Positions 8,427 through 15,945 of a stretch of 63,664 bases of DNA are shown here, piece by piece (position 1 is the first letter of the stretch; the number at the start of each line of letters is the position of its first letter). Where the stretch lies: positions 1 through 63,664 of the forward strand of contig CAJUTH010000009.1 of the NCBI GenBank assembly GCA_910589275.1, in the 5' to 3' direction. The position numbers and the translations under genes were made by a program. Below the pieces are notes generated by a model. The model was not told the DNA's origin, ran no database searches, and worked only from the letters and a program-made list of their open reading frames with translations. Source of the stretch: an uncultured Dorea sp. (lineage in GTDB: Bacteria > Bacillota > Clostridia > Lachnospirales > Lachnospiraceae).

Positions 8427-9345
8427 TGTTATCTTTTCCTTTGCTATTTCTTATCTCCTCATCATCATTTAATGCAATCCATTTACGTGATAATTCACAA
8501 TAGTCTGGATTTATGTCCATGCAAATCCAGTTTCTGTTCAGCCTTTGAGCAACTACAGCAGTAGTTCCTGAACCAGCAAACGGATCTAATACAATATCTC
8601 TCTCATTAGTGCCTGCAAGAAGGAAGAATTCCACCAGCTGCTGTGGAAACCGTGCGGGATGTTTAATACCAATTTCTCTACAAAATTTTTGAAAATTATC
8701 ATTACTAGCATTATTTCCAAGTGTAATAACACTACCTGGATCTGAGCCTCCATGATTCTTCCATGCATGGCTCAAATCAAAATTATGTCTACTGGGACGA
8801 GTATTATCTTCACGAGCCCCTTTCCCTTTACCATCAAGAAACTTTTGCATATCTTTACTGTAAGGCTTTCTAATAGGATCCATATGAAAAATCCACTCAT
8901 CACCTTTGCTAAGCCAAAAACAATACTCATGCGATTTTTTTGTTCTCCCCATAGTTCCTCTTGAAAACACGTTAGGAGGAGTTGCTGGATTATACCAAAT
9001 ATAATCTCGAACAAGATGAAATCCAACTTTATCACATAATGCAATAACTAGTTTAAACACATATAAACTCTGAAAGTTCCCCTCCAATTTATCACTAATA
9101 TTTAGAATAAAGCTCCCATCAGGAGCTAGAACACGATAGAGTTCTTTTGCTCTTGGAATAAACCAATCTAAAAAATTTTCAGGTTTTATTTTCCGCACCT
9201 TTTCTCCATAATCTTTAATTTGGTCAGCGTAAGGTGGCGAAGTAATAATCATATTAATACTTTCATCCGGAATCTTTCTTAAAAGCTGTAAACAATCGCC
9301 ACATATTACAGAATTTTCACACTCTTCAATCTTTAATTTTTTCAT
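8419..9345 (-). CDS. DNA methyltransferase 1 (TSPPY, N4/N6 type), first gene of the operon
   Basis: A 308-residue DNA methyltransferase. Motif IV MIITSPPYADQIKDYG (TSPPY about 35-39) precedes the SAM-binding motif VLDPFAGSGTTAVVAQRLNR (about 253-272), the order of N4-cytosine/N6-adenine beta-class enzymes. I start it at 9345 because AGGAG lies ten bases upstream; the longer frame from 9405 runs into the region of the dead regulator gene and lacks a ribosome site. It opens an operon in which all following genes overlap or abut. The modification presumably marks self DNA for the helicase-nuclease and ATPase encoded downstream. Confidence 0.88.
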   Translation of the reverse strand: MKKLKIEECENSVICGDCLQLLRKIPDESINMIITSPPYADQIKDYGEKVRKIKPENFLDWFIPRAKELYRVLAPDGSFILNISDKLEGNFQSLYVFKLVIALCDKVGFHLVRDYIWYNPATPPNVFSRGTMGRTKKSHEYCFWLSKGDEWIFHMDPIRKPYSKDMQKFLDGKGKGAREDNTRPSRHNFDLSHAWKNHGGSDPGSVITLGNNASNDNFQKFCREIGIKHPARFPQQLVEFFLLAGTNERDIVLDPFAGSGTTAVVAQRLNRNWICMDINPDYCELSRKWIALNDDEEIRNSKGKDNNA

Positions 9346-9361
9346 GTAAACTACACTCCTA

Positions 9362-9602
9362 CTAATATTTTTTCTGTGTACTTTGAGACAATTCCAATTT
9401 CTCATCTGGAACCATCTTCAAGATACCGAAAACGTCACAGTTAAGCACACCATAAATCTTAGCCAAAACAGTAGTAATAATTTTCCATCCTCACTCATCT
9501 TTGCAAGGGAAAATGAACTAGCCTTAGTTTTTCTCGCAGCTGAGCTTTATCCATGTCCTTATCAATCAACAGCTTCCATAATTATCTATAGCTTGTCTTC
9601 AT
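9362..9602 (-). pseudogene. XRE-type HTH regulator, inactivated, upstream of the defence operon
   Basis: Reading the minus strand gives a good ribosome site (GGAGGAG), an ATG at 9602, then LWKLLIDKDMDKAQLREK and, one frame over, ASSFSLAKMSEDGKI, TTVLAKIYGVLNCDVFGILK and MVPDEKLELSQ. This is the typical 70-80 residue Cro/C1-type regulator. It is broken by an in-frame TAA at codon 6 and by a frameshift in the middle of the helix-turn-helix. A TATAAT-like -10 box lies at 9654-9659. It ends 17 bases before the first methyltransferase start, so it was probably the operon's own controller and first gene. Confidence 0.75.
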
Positions 9603-9759
9603 TTAGATTAGATTCTCCTCCACATTCCACCATTGCCCATAAAGTTCACAATAATTATATAAAAGCTTTATCATTTTTGTTTTCTATTACTATCTTCCTT
9701 GTATCAGATGTAGAGGCGTCTTGCTCATCAAATGCAATAAAATTTCTTTCTTGCTGCTT

Positions 9760-10180
9760 TCATATATTCTTCAATATCAACAACTCATGAGCTATCACAA
9801 GCATTTCCATCAACGTTAAAACTTCAAGATCATATAGTCCTTTAAAGTTCGAGCTAATTTCTATCATGGGTTTAATATTCTTATAATCTACATGAATTTA
9901 AGTTACTTTTTTCGTTACTGATTTAGTATTATCAACAACATCTGTTTCTATATAATCAGTTATGCTATTATTTTCAACAATTATTGTGTTCCCTTACATT
10001 GCTCCTGCCAGCGTTATAATAAAATCACTCCTATGGGCAAATTATTTGTTGATACTATATGATATTGCAATCCATATCCATTACTTACTCATACCAAAAA
10101 CCGATTTATTTATTTTCAATTTAATAATCAAATTCATTAAACTGATTGTATCCGTATCTCGGACAAATGTATGACTAACT
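9760..10180 (-). pseudogene. Decayed coding remnant of unknown identity
   Basis: The minus strand can be read almost continuously, interrupted by three in-frame stops (after FGMSK, after TLAGAM and after VTKKVT). Pieces such as TDYIETDVVDNTKSVTKKV, KPMIEISSNFKGLYDLEV and LMEMLVIAHELL look like real protein rather than noise. I cannot name the family. The stretch lies upstream of the dead XRE regulator, so the whole left flank of the defence operon is in decay. Confidence 0.35.
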
Positions 10181-10313
10181 GATATAGTTCCTATTTTCTT
10201 TATAATATTTACCAAAATAGTATAACACGCTTTTCATAATCTCTCCACAGATATATTCTCAACTTGCCACTTTTTTATCTTTTTATGTCCTTTCTTGTCA
10301 TAATTATAAAGGG

Positions 10314-10332
10314 GTTTGGGATTCTCCCAAAC
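10314..10332. repeat. Hairpin GTTTGGGA-TTC-TCCCAAAC
   Basis: Perfect 8-base stem (10314-10321 with 10325-10332) and a three-base loop. It directly abuts the 22-base palindrome that follows. There is no U-tract, so it is not a simple terminator. Confidence 0.7.
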
Positions 10333-10354
10333 AGCATTTGGATATCCAAATGCT
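10333..10354. repeat. Perfect 22-bp palindrome
   Basis: AGCATTTGGAT at 10333-10343 is followed at once by its exact complement, centred on an EcoRV-like GATATC. The absence of a loop suggests a protein-binding operator or a resolution site rather than an RNA hairpin. No gene start lies nearby to show what it would regulate. Confidence 0.75.
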
Positions 10355-10550
10355 ATGCTTGCAAAACCTGTTCCGCAAATTAATCGGAGTTTTCTGGAAG
10401 AATCAATGCAGCAATCATTCTGCCCCTGCTTTCTTAAAAAGAATATTCAAACTCTATTTGCAACAAATAATAGCTTGATTGATAAATATTCCATCCCGAT
10501 TTCTATTATAATGAACCGATACACAAAAATCTGCAATCTTTCTTCACATA

Positions 10551-10566
10551 GCATCCAATAGGATGC
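10551..10566. repeat. Hairpin GCATCC-AATA-GGATGC
   Basis: Six-base perfect stem with a four-base loop. It is closely related to the hairpin 23 bases downstream, so the two form a REP-like pair. Confidence 0.55.
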
Positions 10567-10588
10567 CTACTCTCTTTATGTAAGGCTT

Positions 10589-10612
10589 CAAGGCATCCAA
10601 TGGGATGCCTTG
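10589..10612. repeat. Hairpin with 10-bp stem CAAGGCATCC
   Basis: Stem 10589-10598 with 10603-10612, loop AATG. It shares the GGCATCC-AAT core with the preceding hairpin, as expected for a duplicated palindromic unit. Confidence 0.65.
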
Positions 10613-10789
10613 CACCTATTACACCAGATGCAAAATGTATGTCAAGCAGTTTACAGAAAACTTTGCCAAACCCACATTCTGAAAAGGAAGAGAAAATATA
10701 CGCTAGAAGTTATTTTCCCCAGCCGGCAAAAAGCTTTCCTATACGCTTTTCACTACCCAAGACGTGTTACAAGCTTTCACCGACTAGAT

Positions 10790-10808
10790 TGCGCCCATAC
10801 CGGGCGCA
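10790..10808. repeat. Hairpin TGCGCCC-ATACC-GGGCGCA
   Basis: Seven-base GC-rich stem with a five-base loop, no U-tract and no gene next to it. Confidence 0.5.
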
Positions 10809-10913
10809 CATAGAAATAGCATCCAGCTTTCACTGAATGCCAAAAAATATAACAAATTTTATTATGATATTTTCCTGCCCGCCTTTACGCTACTATTTTT
10901 AATACCAAAATAT

Positions 10914-11274
10914 TTATGGCAACTGTATAATCTCGGCTTCAATCCTTTTTAATTCGTCAAAAGATAATGTTGGAACATAATCTGCAATATCTTCCAGTGA
11001 CATTTTTCCTTTTTATCATTCTTTCTGCTGTTGCTCTGTCTGTTTCATAAGCAGCGATATTTGCGGCATCTTTCAGATAAGCTCTTATAATCTGCTCATC
11101 ATCAAATAAACTTATCATAATCGTCACAATCTCCTTTTCTCTGCTACTCAGCAACATCAATTTGTGTAGCTCGTCCTTTTTCTTCCGGCTCCTTTATCAA
11201 AGTGCTGTATGTACTTCAACATTCATTTTTGCTTTTTTATCGTCTGTTGCCAGGATATCAGACTTCTCTTAAAA
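10914..11274 (-). pseudogene. Rpn/PD-(D/E)XK family nuclease remnant, copy A
   Basis: The minus strand reads SDILATDDKKAKMNVEVHT (the nuclease core D...E-V-x of Rpn/PDDEXK transposase-like proteins). After a large deletion and stops it continues as MLLSSREKEIVTIM, SLFDDEQIIRAYLKD and, in another frame, MSLEDIADYVPTLSFDEL and IEAEIIQLP, the typical helical tail of this family in Lachnospiraceae. Most of the catalytic domain is missing. The remnant follows the broken toxin gene on the same strand. Confidence 0.75.
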
Positions 11275-11604
11275 TCAGTATTCAATTTTTGTTTCTTTTA
11301 ACTGTCTGCGGACATCCCTGCCACTATACATAATGCGGACGATATATACAATGTTATCATTTTCCTCCGACAGATAAAAAACAAAGTAATTATCTATAGA
11401 AAAGAACCTCAGTCCCCGGCTGTGCCACGGTTCGTCGCCATACAATCGGTAACGCATCGGCATTTCACTAAGGGAACGGATCCTTTCCATAATTCTTCCA
11501 GCCTGTTCGGCTGCTGCTTTCAACACACAATTCATTTACAATTATTCATACAGGCTTCTCAAATCCTGCTTTGCACCCGCCGTATATACGATATCCCAGC
11601 TCAT
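11275..11604 (-). pseudogene. RelE/ParE-family toxin, N-terminal region disrupted
   Basis: The start ATGAGCTGGGATATC overlaps the antitoxin stop (TGA), as usual for DinJ/YafQ-like pairs. It reads SWDIVYTAGAKQDLRSLYE, then hits TAA and TAG codons caused by small indels near 11540-11555. The rest of the family sequence follows: AEQAGRIMERIRSLSEMPMR, WHSRGLRFFSIDNYFVFYL, VYIVRIMYSGRDVRRQL. The mRNA interferase or gyrase poison cannot be made whole. A shorter protein from the ATG at 11535 would lack the first helices. Confidence 0.75.
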
Positions 11605-11906
11605 ATGCCGAAGTCACGTTTCATTTGCGCTTCAACAGTGTCTGCTGAATAAACCCTGCCCTCCCGTATATCAAGCATGCCTTTTTCAATTTCCAAATCA
11701 AATTGCTCTTTGGTAAGGGAACCATACGCAATTGGAGCTTTCTGTGGAAGTTTCATCTCAAACGGTATGCCGCGCTAAATCACAACCTGCCCCAAAAACA
11801 TCCCAACCGCATTTGACATTGGGATTCCTAACTGATTAAGCACTTGTTCCGCCTGCTCTTTGATTTCAGGCTCCACACGTACGAATACATTTGATGTTCT
11901 TGCCAT
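11601..11906 (-). pseudogene. RelB/DinJ-family antitoxin with in-frame stop
   Basis: The start at 11906 has a GGAG upstream and gives ARTSNVFVRVEPEIKEQAEQ and LNQLGIPMSNAVGMFL, the ribbon-helix-helix and dimerisation part of a DinJ antitoxin. A TAG at 11775-11777 replaces the usual Gln in (Q)RGIPFE. Downstream the frame continues with KLPQKAPIAYGSLTKEQ and ends MKRDFGI. The stop probably removes toxin neutralisation, and the toxin downstream is broken too. Confidence 0.8.
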
Positions 11907-12044
11907 ACTGATCTCCTCCTATATATATTATGCCCTTTTATGCTTGCGAATTGCAAGCGTTCTGCATGCTTTTACAGTTTTTTACATCCGAAAAGGTAAA
12001 TAGCCGGAAACCTTATTTCCAGATTCCCGGTTCATTAGCTTTAC

Positions 12045-12576
12045 CTATACGCTTCGGTCAGCTTTCAGTTGTTTGACTTCTTCATGAGAAAGTCCTGAAA
12101 TATTAACAATTTCCTCTAATGCAAATTTGTCAGCCGACAGCATGCAGAGCGCAACTTCTCTCATTCCTTCAACGCCTGATTTCTCATATCCTCCATAGCC
12201 CGGCACATAATCTCGATACCCTCCTTACTCTCTTTGTAAAGCACTCTATCTGCCAATGTTCCGTAATACATGTCCTCTGCATTTGTGCAGGAAAAATCAT
12301 ACATTAGCTTTCCGATTGGCGTATCTTCACGGTAAGCGCCATTAACATACAATATGTGCGAACCGTCCTCAAATTTCTTACCTGTTCCTAAAAAGCACCG
12401 CTCAATTGAATAAAACAGCAGTCATTTTTCTCCCGATTCCTTTATCTGAACGCTGTACTTCGACATTCAGTTTTACTCCTGTATCATCTTAGAAAATCAC
12501 CATCAAGCAAGCGAAAACCTCTTAGCCACTGTAAATCTTCCTGATGCTTCTGATTTATCTGTTCCGTCACTGTCAA
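12045..12576 (-). pseudogene. Rpn/PD-(D/E)XK family nuclease remnant, copy B
   Basis: From a TTG at 12576 the minus strand reads QINQKHQEDLQWLRGFRLLD. It jumps by deletion to DDTGVKLNVEVQRSDKGIGR (catalytic core with EVQ), then by a second deletion to IERCFLGTGKKFEDGSHILY, VNGAYREDTPIGKLM and MCRAMEDMRNQALKE, and finally VNISGLSHEEVKQLKADRSV. All pieces lie in the family order, but frameshifts and two deletions have removed much of the nuclease. Proteins of this family promote RecA-independent recombination or serve as defence nucleases. Confidence 0.78.
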
Positions 12577-12745
12577 ATTTTCCACTTACTATCCTTTTCG
12601 TTTTCGTATCTCATACTACCATAAACCTCTTGGTCTTTCAAACTAAGGCTCAGGAACCAATCTCTTTCCGACCACACAAAGTTAAATAATTCTCTTTTTA
12701 TTTTATAAATCAGAGATTAAATACAGTTTCTATCAAATACAAGCG

Positions 12746-12774
12746 TTGCGAAATAATCATAATTATGCTATAAT
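12746..12774 (+). promoter_or_regulatory. Promoter of the Phd/ParE toxin-antitoxin operon
   Basis: TTGCGA at 12746-12751, a 17-base spacer and a perfect TATAAT at 12769-12774. The start codon at 12798 follows a GAAGGAG ribosome site. The spacing and short leader fit a SigA promoter that the antitoxin would repress. Confidence 0.7.
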
Positions 12775-12797
12775 TACGTCATGAAGGAGTTGATTTT

Positions 12798-13061
12798 ATG
12801 CCAGTTATTATGCCAATTAAAAATCTCCGTAATACAAGTGAAATTTCCGACATGGCACATAAAACACAGGAACCCATTTTTATTACAAAGAATGGTTATA
12901 GCGATTTAGTTGTTATGAGTAGTGAACTATATGATAAATTTGCAAAGGCCAATCGTATTGATCAAGCAATCTTTGAATCTGAAAAAGAGATGGAAGAGGG
13001 AGGCATTTCTATTGATCTCGATGAAGCTTTCGAGAAACTAAATAGAAAATATTATGGATAA
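12798..13061 (+). CDS. Phd/YefM-family antitoxin
   Basis: An 87-residue antitoxin. The N-terminal VIMPIKNLRNTSEISDMAH and FITKNGYSDLVVMS are the classic Phd/YefM DNA-binding fold; the C-terminal acidic tail (EKEMEEGGISIDLDEAFEKL) would wrap the toxin. It overlaps the toxin gene by eight bases, has a good ribosome site (GAAGGAG) and its own consensus promoter, so the pair is autoregulated and looks intact. Its base composition is AT-rich like the surrounding island. Confidence 0.88.
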   Translation: MPVIMPIKNLRNTSEISDMAHKTQEPIFITKNGYSDLVVMSSELYDKFAKANRIDQAIFESEKEMEEGGISIDLDEAFEKLNRKYYG

Positions 13062-13356
13062 ATACAAGATTAAATTGAACCCTCGAGCATTCAGAGACAT
13101 TGATGATATTTTTTCCTATATAGCTTTAGAAAAATTATCGCCGGAAAATGCGAGAGGACAGACTGACCGTATTTGGACAGCTTTAAAGAAATTAGAAACT
13201 TTCCCCCAATCTCATCAAGAACGAAATGAGGGGCGTTATGCTGGAAAAGGATATCGCCAATTGCTAATTGATAATTATATTGCTATTTTTCGAATTGATG
13301 AAACAAAAAAAGTTATCCATGTTGTGACTATTCAATATCAAGGACGTAATCTTTAA
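13054..13356 (+). CDS. RelE/ParE-family toxin
   Basis: A 100-residue toxin of the RelE/ParE superfamily. It starts YKIKLNPRAFRDIDDIFSYI and continues with LKKLETFPQSHQERNEG, KGYRQLLIDNYIAIFRID and VIHVVTIQYQGRNL, covering the complete fold. Partners of Phd-type antitoxins in this family either cut mRNA at the ribosome or poison gyrase; the sequence alone does not decide which. It follows the antitoxin with an eight-base overlap. No damage is visible, unlike the DinJ/ParE pair on the other strand 1.2 kb away. Confidence 0.87.
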   Translation: MDKYKIKLNPRAFRDIDDIFSYIALEKLSPENARGQTDRIWTALKKLETFPQSHQERNEGRYAGKGYRQLLIDNYIAIFRIDETKKVIHVVTIQYQGRNL

Positions 13357-13519
13357 AATACTGAAAATAAGACAAAGCAGCTCTGGATTAGATATTCAGA
13401 TCTGTAAAAAGGCGGAGATACCAGCAATGATAACTCCGTCACTTCTTTTTATACAATCTTCGCACTATTCATCCTATCCGCCCAATAACACAGGATTACA
13501 ATAGTCTCTAAATTTACAT

Positions 13520-14035
13520 TTATATATGTACCACACCTTTTCTACCGCCAAGTACATTTTTACCCTTTAAATCCTCCCACTTAAAGGATTCCATTTCTTC
13601 TCTTGCCACAAGGAAATTCCCTGCCCTCTGAGTAAGCTGGGCAAAATTGACTACATAATCATTCGCCCCTTCATTATAAGTGTAAATGGATGCCTCAGAA
13701 CCCATGAAGCCAATATCTGCTTCACCAGAAAGAACAGCAGTCATTGTCTTATCTGCTCCAAATCCTGTAACCACATCCAAATCAATTCCCTCTTCCTTGA
13801 AGTACCCTTCTTCAATCGCCACATACATTGGTGCATAAAAAATAGAATGCGCCACCTCATTCAATACAACTTTCACCGGCTTTGGATTTGCTTTCTGAAC
13901 AGTATCCGGAACAGCCTCCTCCGTCTTTTCTGCATCAGATACCGAAGCCGCCTCATCATCCGTTGATGAACAAGCAAGCAGCATCACCGCTGACATAACT
14001 GCTATCAGCGCCAAAGAAATTATACGCCTTTTCAT
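13520..14035 (-). pseudogene. ABC substrate-binding lipoprotein (NMT1/SsuA type), C-terminally truncated
   Basis: The ATG at 14035 follows AAGGAGG. The product has a lipoprotein signal (RRIISLALIAVMSAVMLLAC), then PVKVVLNEVAHSIFYAPMYV, EEGYFKEEGIDLDVVTGFGA and SGEADIGFMGSEASIY, which form lobe 1 of a periplasmic binding protein for thiamine precursors, aliphatic sulfonates or nitrate-like ligands. After KNVLGGRKG the frame is lost and a stop follows, so the protein ends at 171 residues instead of about 330. No permease or ATPase gene is adjacent. It marks the right edge of the decayed region. Confidence 0.75.
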
Positions 14036-14212
14036 AAAATACATCCTCCTTATATGATTCGATGCTTTACTATATGCATATAATTTCAAATTTGTGAGCA
14101 GATACCTTTTTCAAATACTTTTTTCAAAATGGGACTATCTCTTTTCATCAGACACACTTCACGCTATAATTAGATATCATTATAAATCATAAATCAAAAA
14201 AGGAGGGTTCCT

Positions 14213-14761
14213 ATGGATAAATATACTCAGCGAAAAGAAATACACCATCGTATCAAAAAGTTAACACCCGAATATTGTCTTATTTCCGACAAGGCAATCT
14301 GTCTCTCTATTCTATCCCTTCCAGCTTATCGAAATGCCTCTTGCATTTTTTGTTACATCAGCACCGTCAAAGAAGTAGATACCCATCCCATTATACAGGA
14401 CGCTTGGACCTCAGGAAAACGGATTGCCGTACCAAAATGCATTTCCGAAGGCATCATGGAGGCCTTCGAAATCCGCTCTTGGGACGACTTGACAACTGGG
14501 AAATACCAAATTCCAGAGCCAAAAGCACATTGTATCCTTGTAACCCCTTCTGAAATAGATTTTGCAATTCTTCCCTGTCTGTCATGCGACCGAAAAAAGA
14601 ATCGGCTGGGGCACGGGGGCGGCTACTATGATCGATATCTGATGAATACCGCGTTTCCAACAGCCGCCGTCTGCAGAGAACATCTATTATTAGATCATGT
14701 TTGTCACGAGCCTCATGACCGTCCTATGGATATGGTCATTACCGAAACTGCAATTTACTAA
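14213..14761 (+). CDS. 5-formyltetrahydrofolate cyclo-ligase
   Basis: A 182-residue enzyme of the YgfA/Fau family, which converts 5-formyl-THF to 5,10-methenyl-THF with ATP. Seen: basic N-terminus (QRKEIHHRIKKL), KEVDTHPIIQDAW, RIAVPKC, YQIPEP and the signature GHGGGYYDRYL near residue 140. AAAGGAGGG precedes the ATG. It stands alone between divergent or unrelated genes. Length and motifs are normal, so the enzyme should be active in the cytoplasm. Confidence 0.93.
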   Translation: MDKYTQRKEIHHRIKKLTPEYCLISDKAICLSILSLPAYRNASCIFCYISTVKEVDTHPIIQDAWTSGKRIAVPKCISEGIMEAFEIRSWDDLTTGKYQIPEPKAHCILVTPSEIDFAILPCLSCDRKKNRLGHGGGYYDRYLMNTAFPTAAVCREHLLLDHVCHEPHDRPMDMVITETAIY

Positions 14762-14830
14762 TCTATATACGACAATTTTCTTATGAACTGCTTTTACAAT
14801 AAATTTTATGCGCAATACGGTTTTCCCGTT

Positions 14831-15277
14831 TTAATTTAATTTTGAATTAATTGCTTTGATCTTTCGCAGCACATTCAAATACTGCAGGATCCACACTGAT
14901 GCAAATATAATCACAAAAATAACGCAGTACTGAACAATCCCCGCCAGACTGTGCTCCATCCACCGCAGGGCATATCCGATCGGTATCATAGTAACTAGGA
15001 TAAGCAGAAAATAAGTTCCCGTCTGCCTGGCAATGCTCCATTTCTCCATATCCCATATCACCGAGCCGCCGCCGCATACCATTCCAAGCAGACCGCACAG
15101 TACCGCCTGCAGGATGACCGCATTTATTTCGCTCCCCATCCTTTCGACTAATTCCGGTACACAAGGCGCATAATAGCCCTCTCCCCATATAGCTGAAATG
15201 ACAATCGTTATAAGATATCCAATCGCAATACCTGTGGGTAACCCATACCCCCCGCGTATCATTATATTTTTCTTCAT
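14831..15277 (-). CDS. DUF3021 membrane protein
   Basis: A 148-residue protein with four predicted membrane segments (around GIAIGYLITIVISAIW, VILQAVLCGLLGMVCGG, TGTYFLLILVTMIPIGYAL and IVQYCVIFVIIFASVWI) and a basic end. It fits the DUF3021 family, which is almost always paired with a LytTR regulator as here. The start at 15277 follows GAGGTGG and lies 11 bases after the regulator's stop, so the two are co-transcribed. The pair probably forms a membrane anti-regulator and its DNA-binding partner. Confidence 0.82.
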   Translation of the reverse strand: MKKNIMIRGGYGLPTGIAIGYLITIVISAIWGEGYYAPCVPELVERMGSEINAVILQAVLCGLLGMVCGGGSVIWDMEKWSIARQTGTYFLLILVTMIPIGYALRWMEHSLAGIVQYCVIFVIIFASVWILQYLNVLRKIKAINSKLN

Positions 15278-15287
15278 TCTTTCCACC

Positions 15288-15728
15288 TCATATTCCCAAT
15301 ACTGATTTAATCTTTGAAACATACCTTCTTGATACATAAGTAGATGTGTAGTCACTCAACTTCACACAGATTGTTCCGGTGAAGCTTAAGTCAAAATATT
15401 CCACCTTCTTTAAATTGATAATTTCTGAATTTGAAATACGGACGAAGCATCCGTTGTCTAGCTGGCCTTCCAACTCGTAGAGCCTTCGCCGGACAACATA
15501 TTCCCCTTTATCGGTCACTGCGTAAACCTTTCCTGAATGGGTATATATCCGAATCAGTTCTTCCTGTTTCAAAAGTTCCAGCTTATCATCCCGGATTCCA
15601 GACAGCATCCGCGGATACTCCTCCGACAGCCTTTTTACGATCCGGTTCACTTCATCCGTCATGGCAGCCGTCAAGATCATGACTTTCGGATCTGCATATG
15701 CAGAATCTATCTTTATTTCAACCTGCAA
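15288..15728 (-). CDS. LytTR-family DNA-binding regulator
   Basis: A 146-residue protein. The C-terminal half is a LytTR domain (RIYTHSGKVYAVTDKGEYV, LYELEGQL, CFVRISNSEIINLKKVEYF, YVSRRYV). The N-terminal half lacks a receiver domain, so control must come from a partner, most likely the DUF3021 protein encoded directly downstream. AAAGGAGG precedes a TTG start. Members of this group autoregulate through direct repeats upstream of their own gene, but I see no obvious repeat in the 200 bases upstream. Confidence 0.85.
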   Translation of the reverse strand: MQVEIKIDSAYADPKVMILTAAMTDEVNRIVKRLSEEYPRMLSGIRDDKLELLKQEELIRIYTHSGKVYAVTDKGEYVVRRRLYELEGQLDNGCFVRISNSEIINLKKVEYFDLSFTGTICVKLSDYTSTYVSRRYVSKIKSVLGI

Positions 15729-15945
15729 TTCCCTGCACCTCCTTTATAACATCATTATAGAAAATTTGTTTTTTTCATTCAACAACATATGGATACCTGG
15801 TTGATTTCAGCCGCTAAGTGGATGGATAACCGAAGATACCGGCATGATTTTACCAAAATGCAAAGAGTGCAAAGCCCATAAGACCTTACACTCTGAAATA
15901 ATTTCCCGACAGACGGCTCAAGGCCGCACAGGTGGAATAATTTCT

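Larger units (their letters stand above)
10181..10913. other. Gene-free stretch rich in short palindromes
   Basis: I see no believable gene here on either strand: open frames are short, lack ribosome sites and have no family resemblance. The stretch holds at least five hairpins or palindromes, annotated separately. It separates the defence operon and its dead regulator from the nuclease and toxin-antitoxin remnants to the right. Confidence 0.5.

Noticed and set aside
2749..9345. Classical Dnd phosphorothioation system
   Set aside because: The ATPase looks like DndD, but no DndB, DndC or cysteine desulfurase lies in the operon; instead there are two DNA methyltransferases.
9383..9790. Plus-strand open frame of 135 codons
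   Set aside because: It is antisense to the clear XRE regulator remnant, has no ribosome site and a low-complexity Ser/Phe-rich product.
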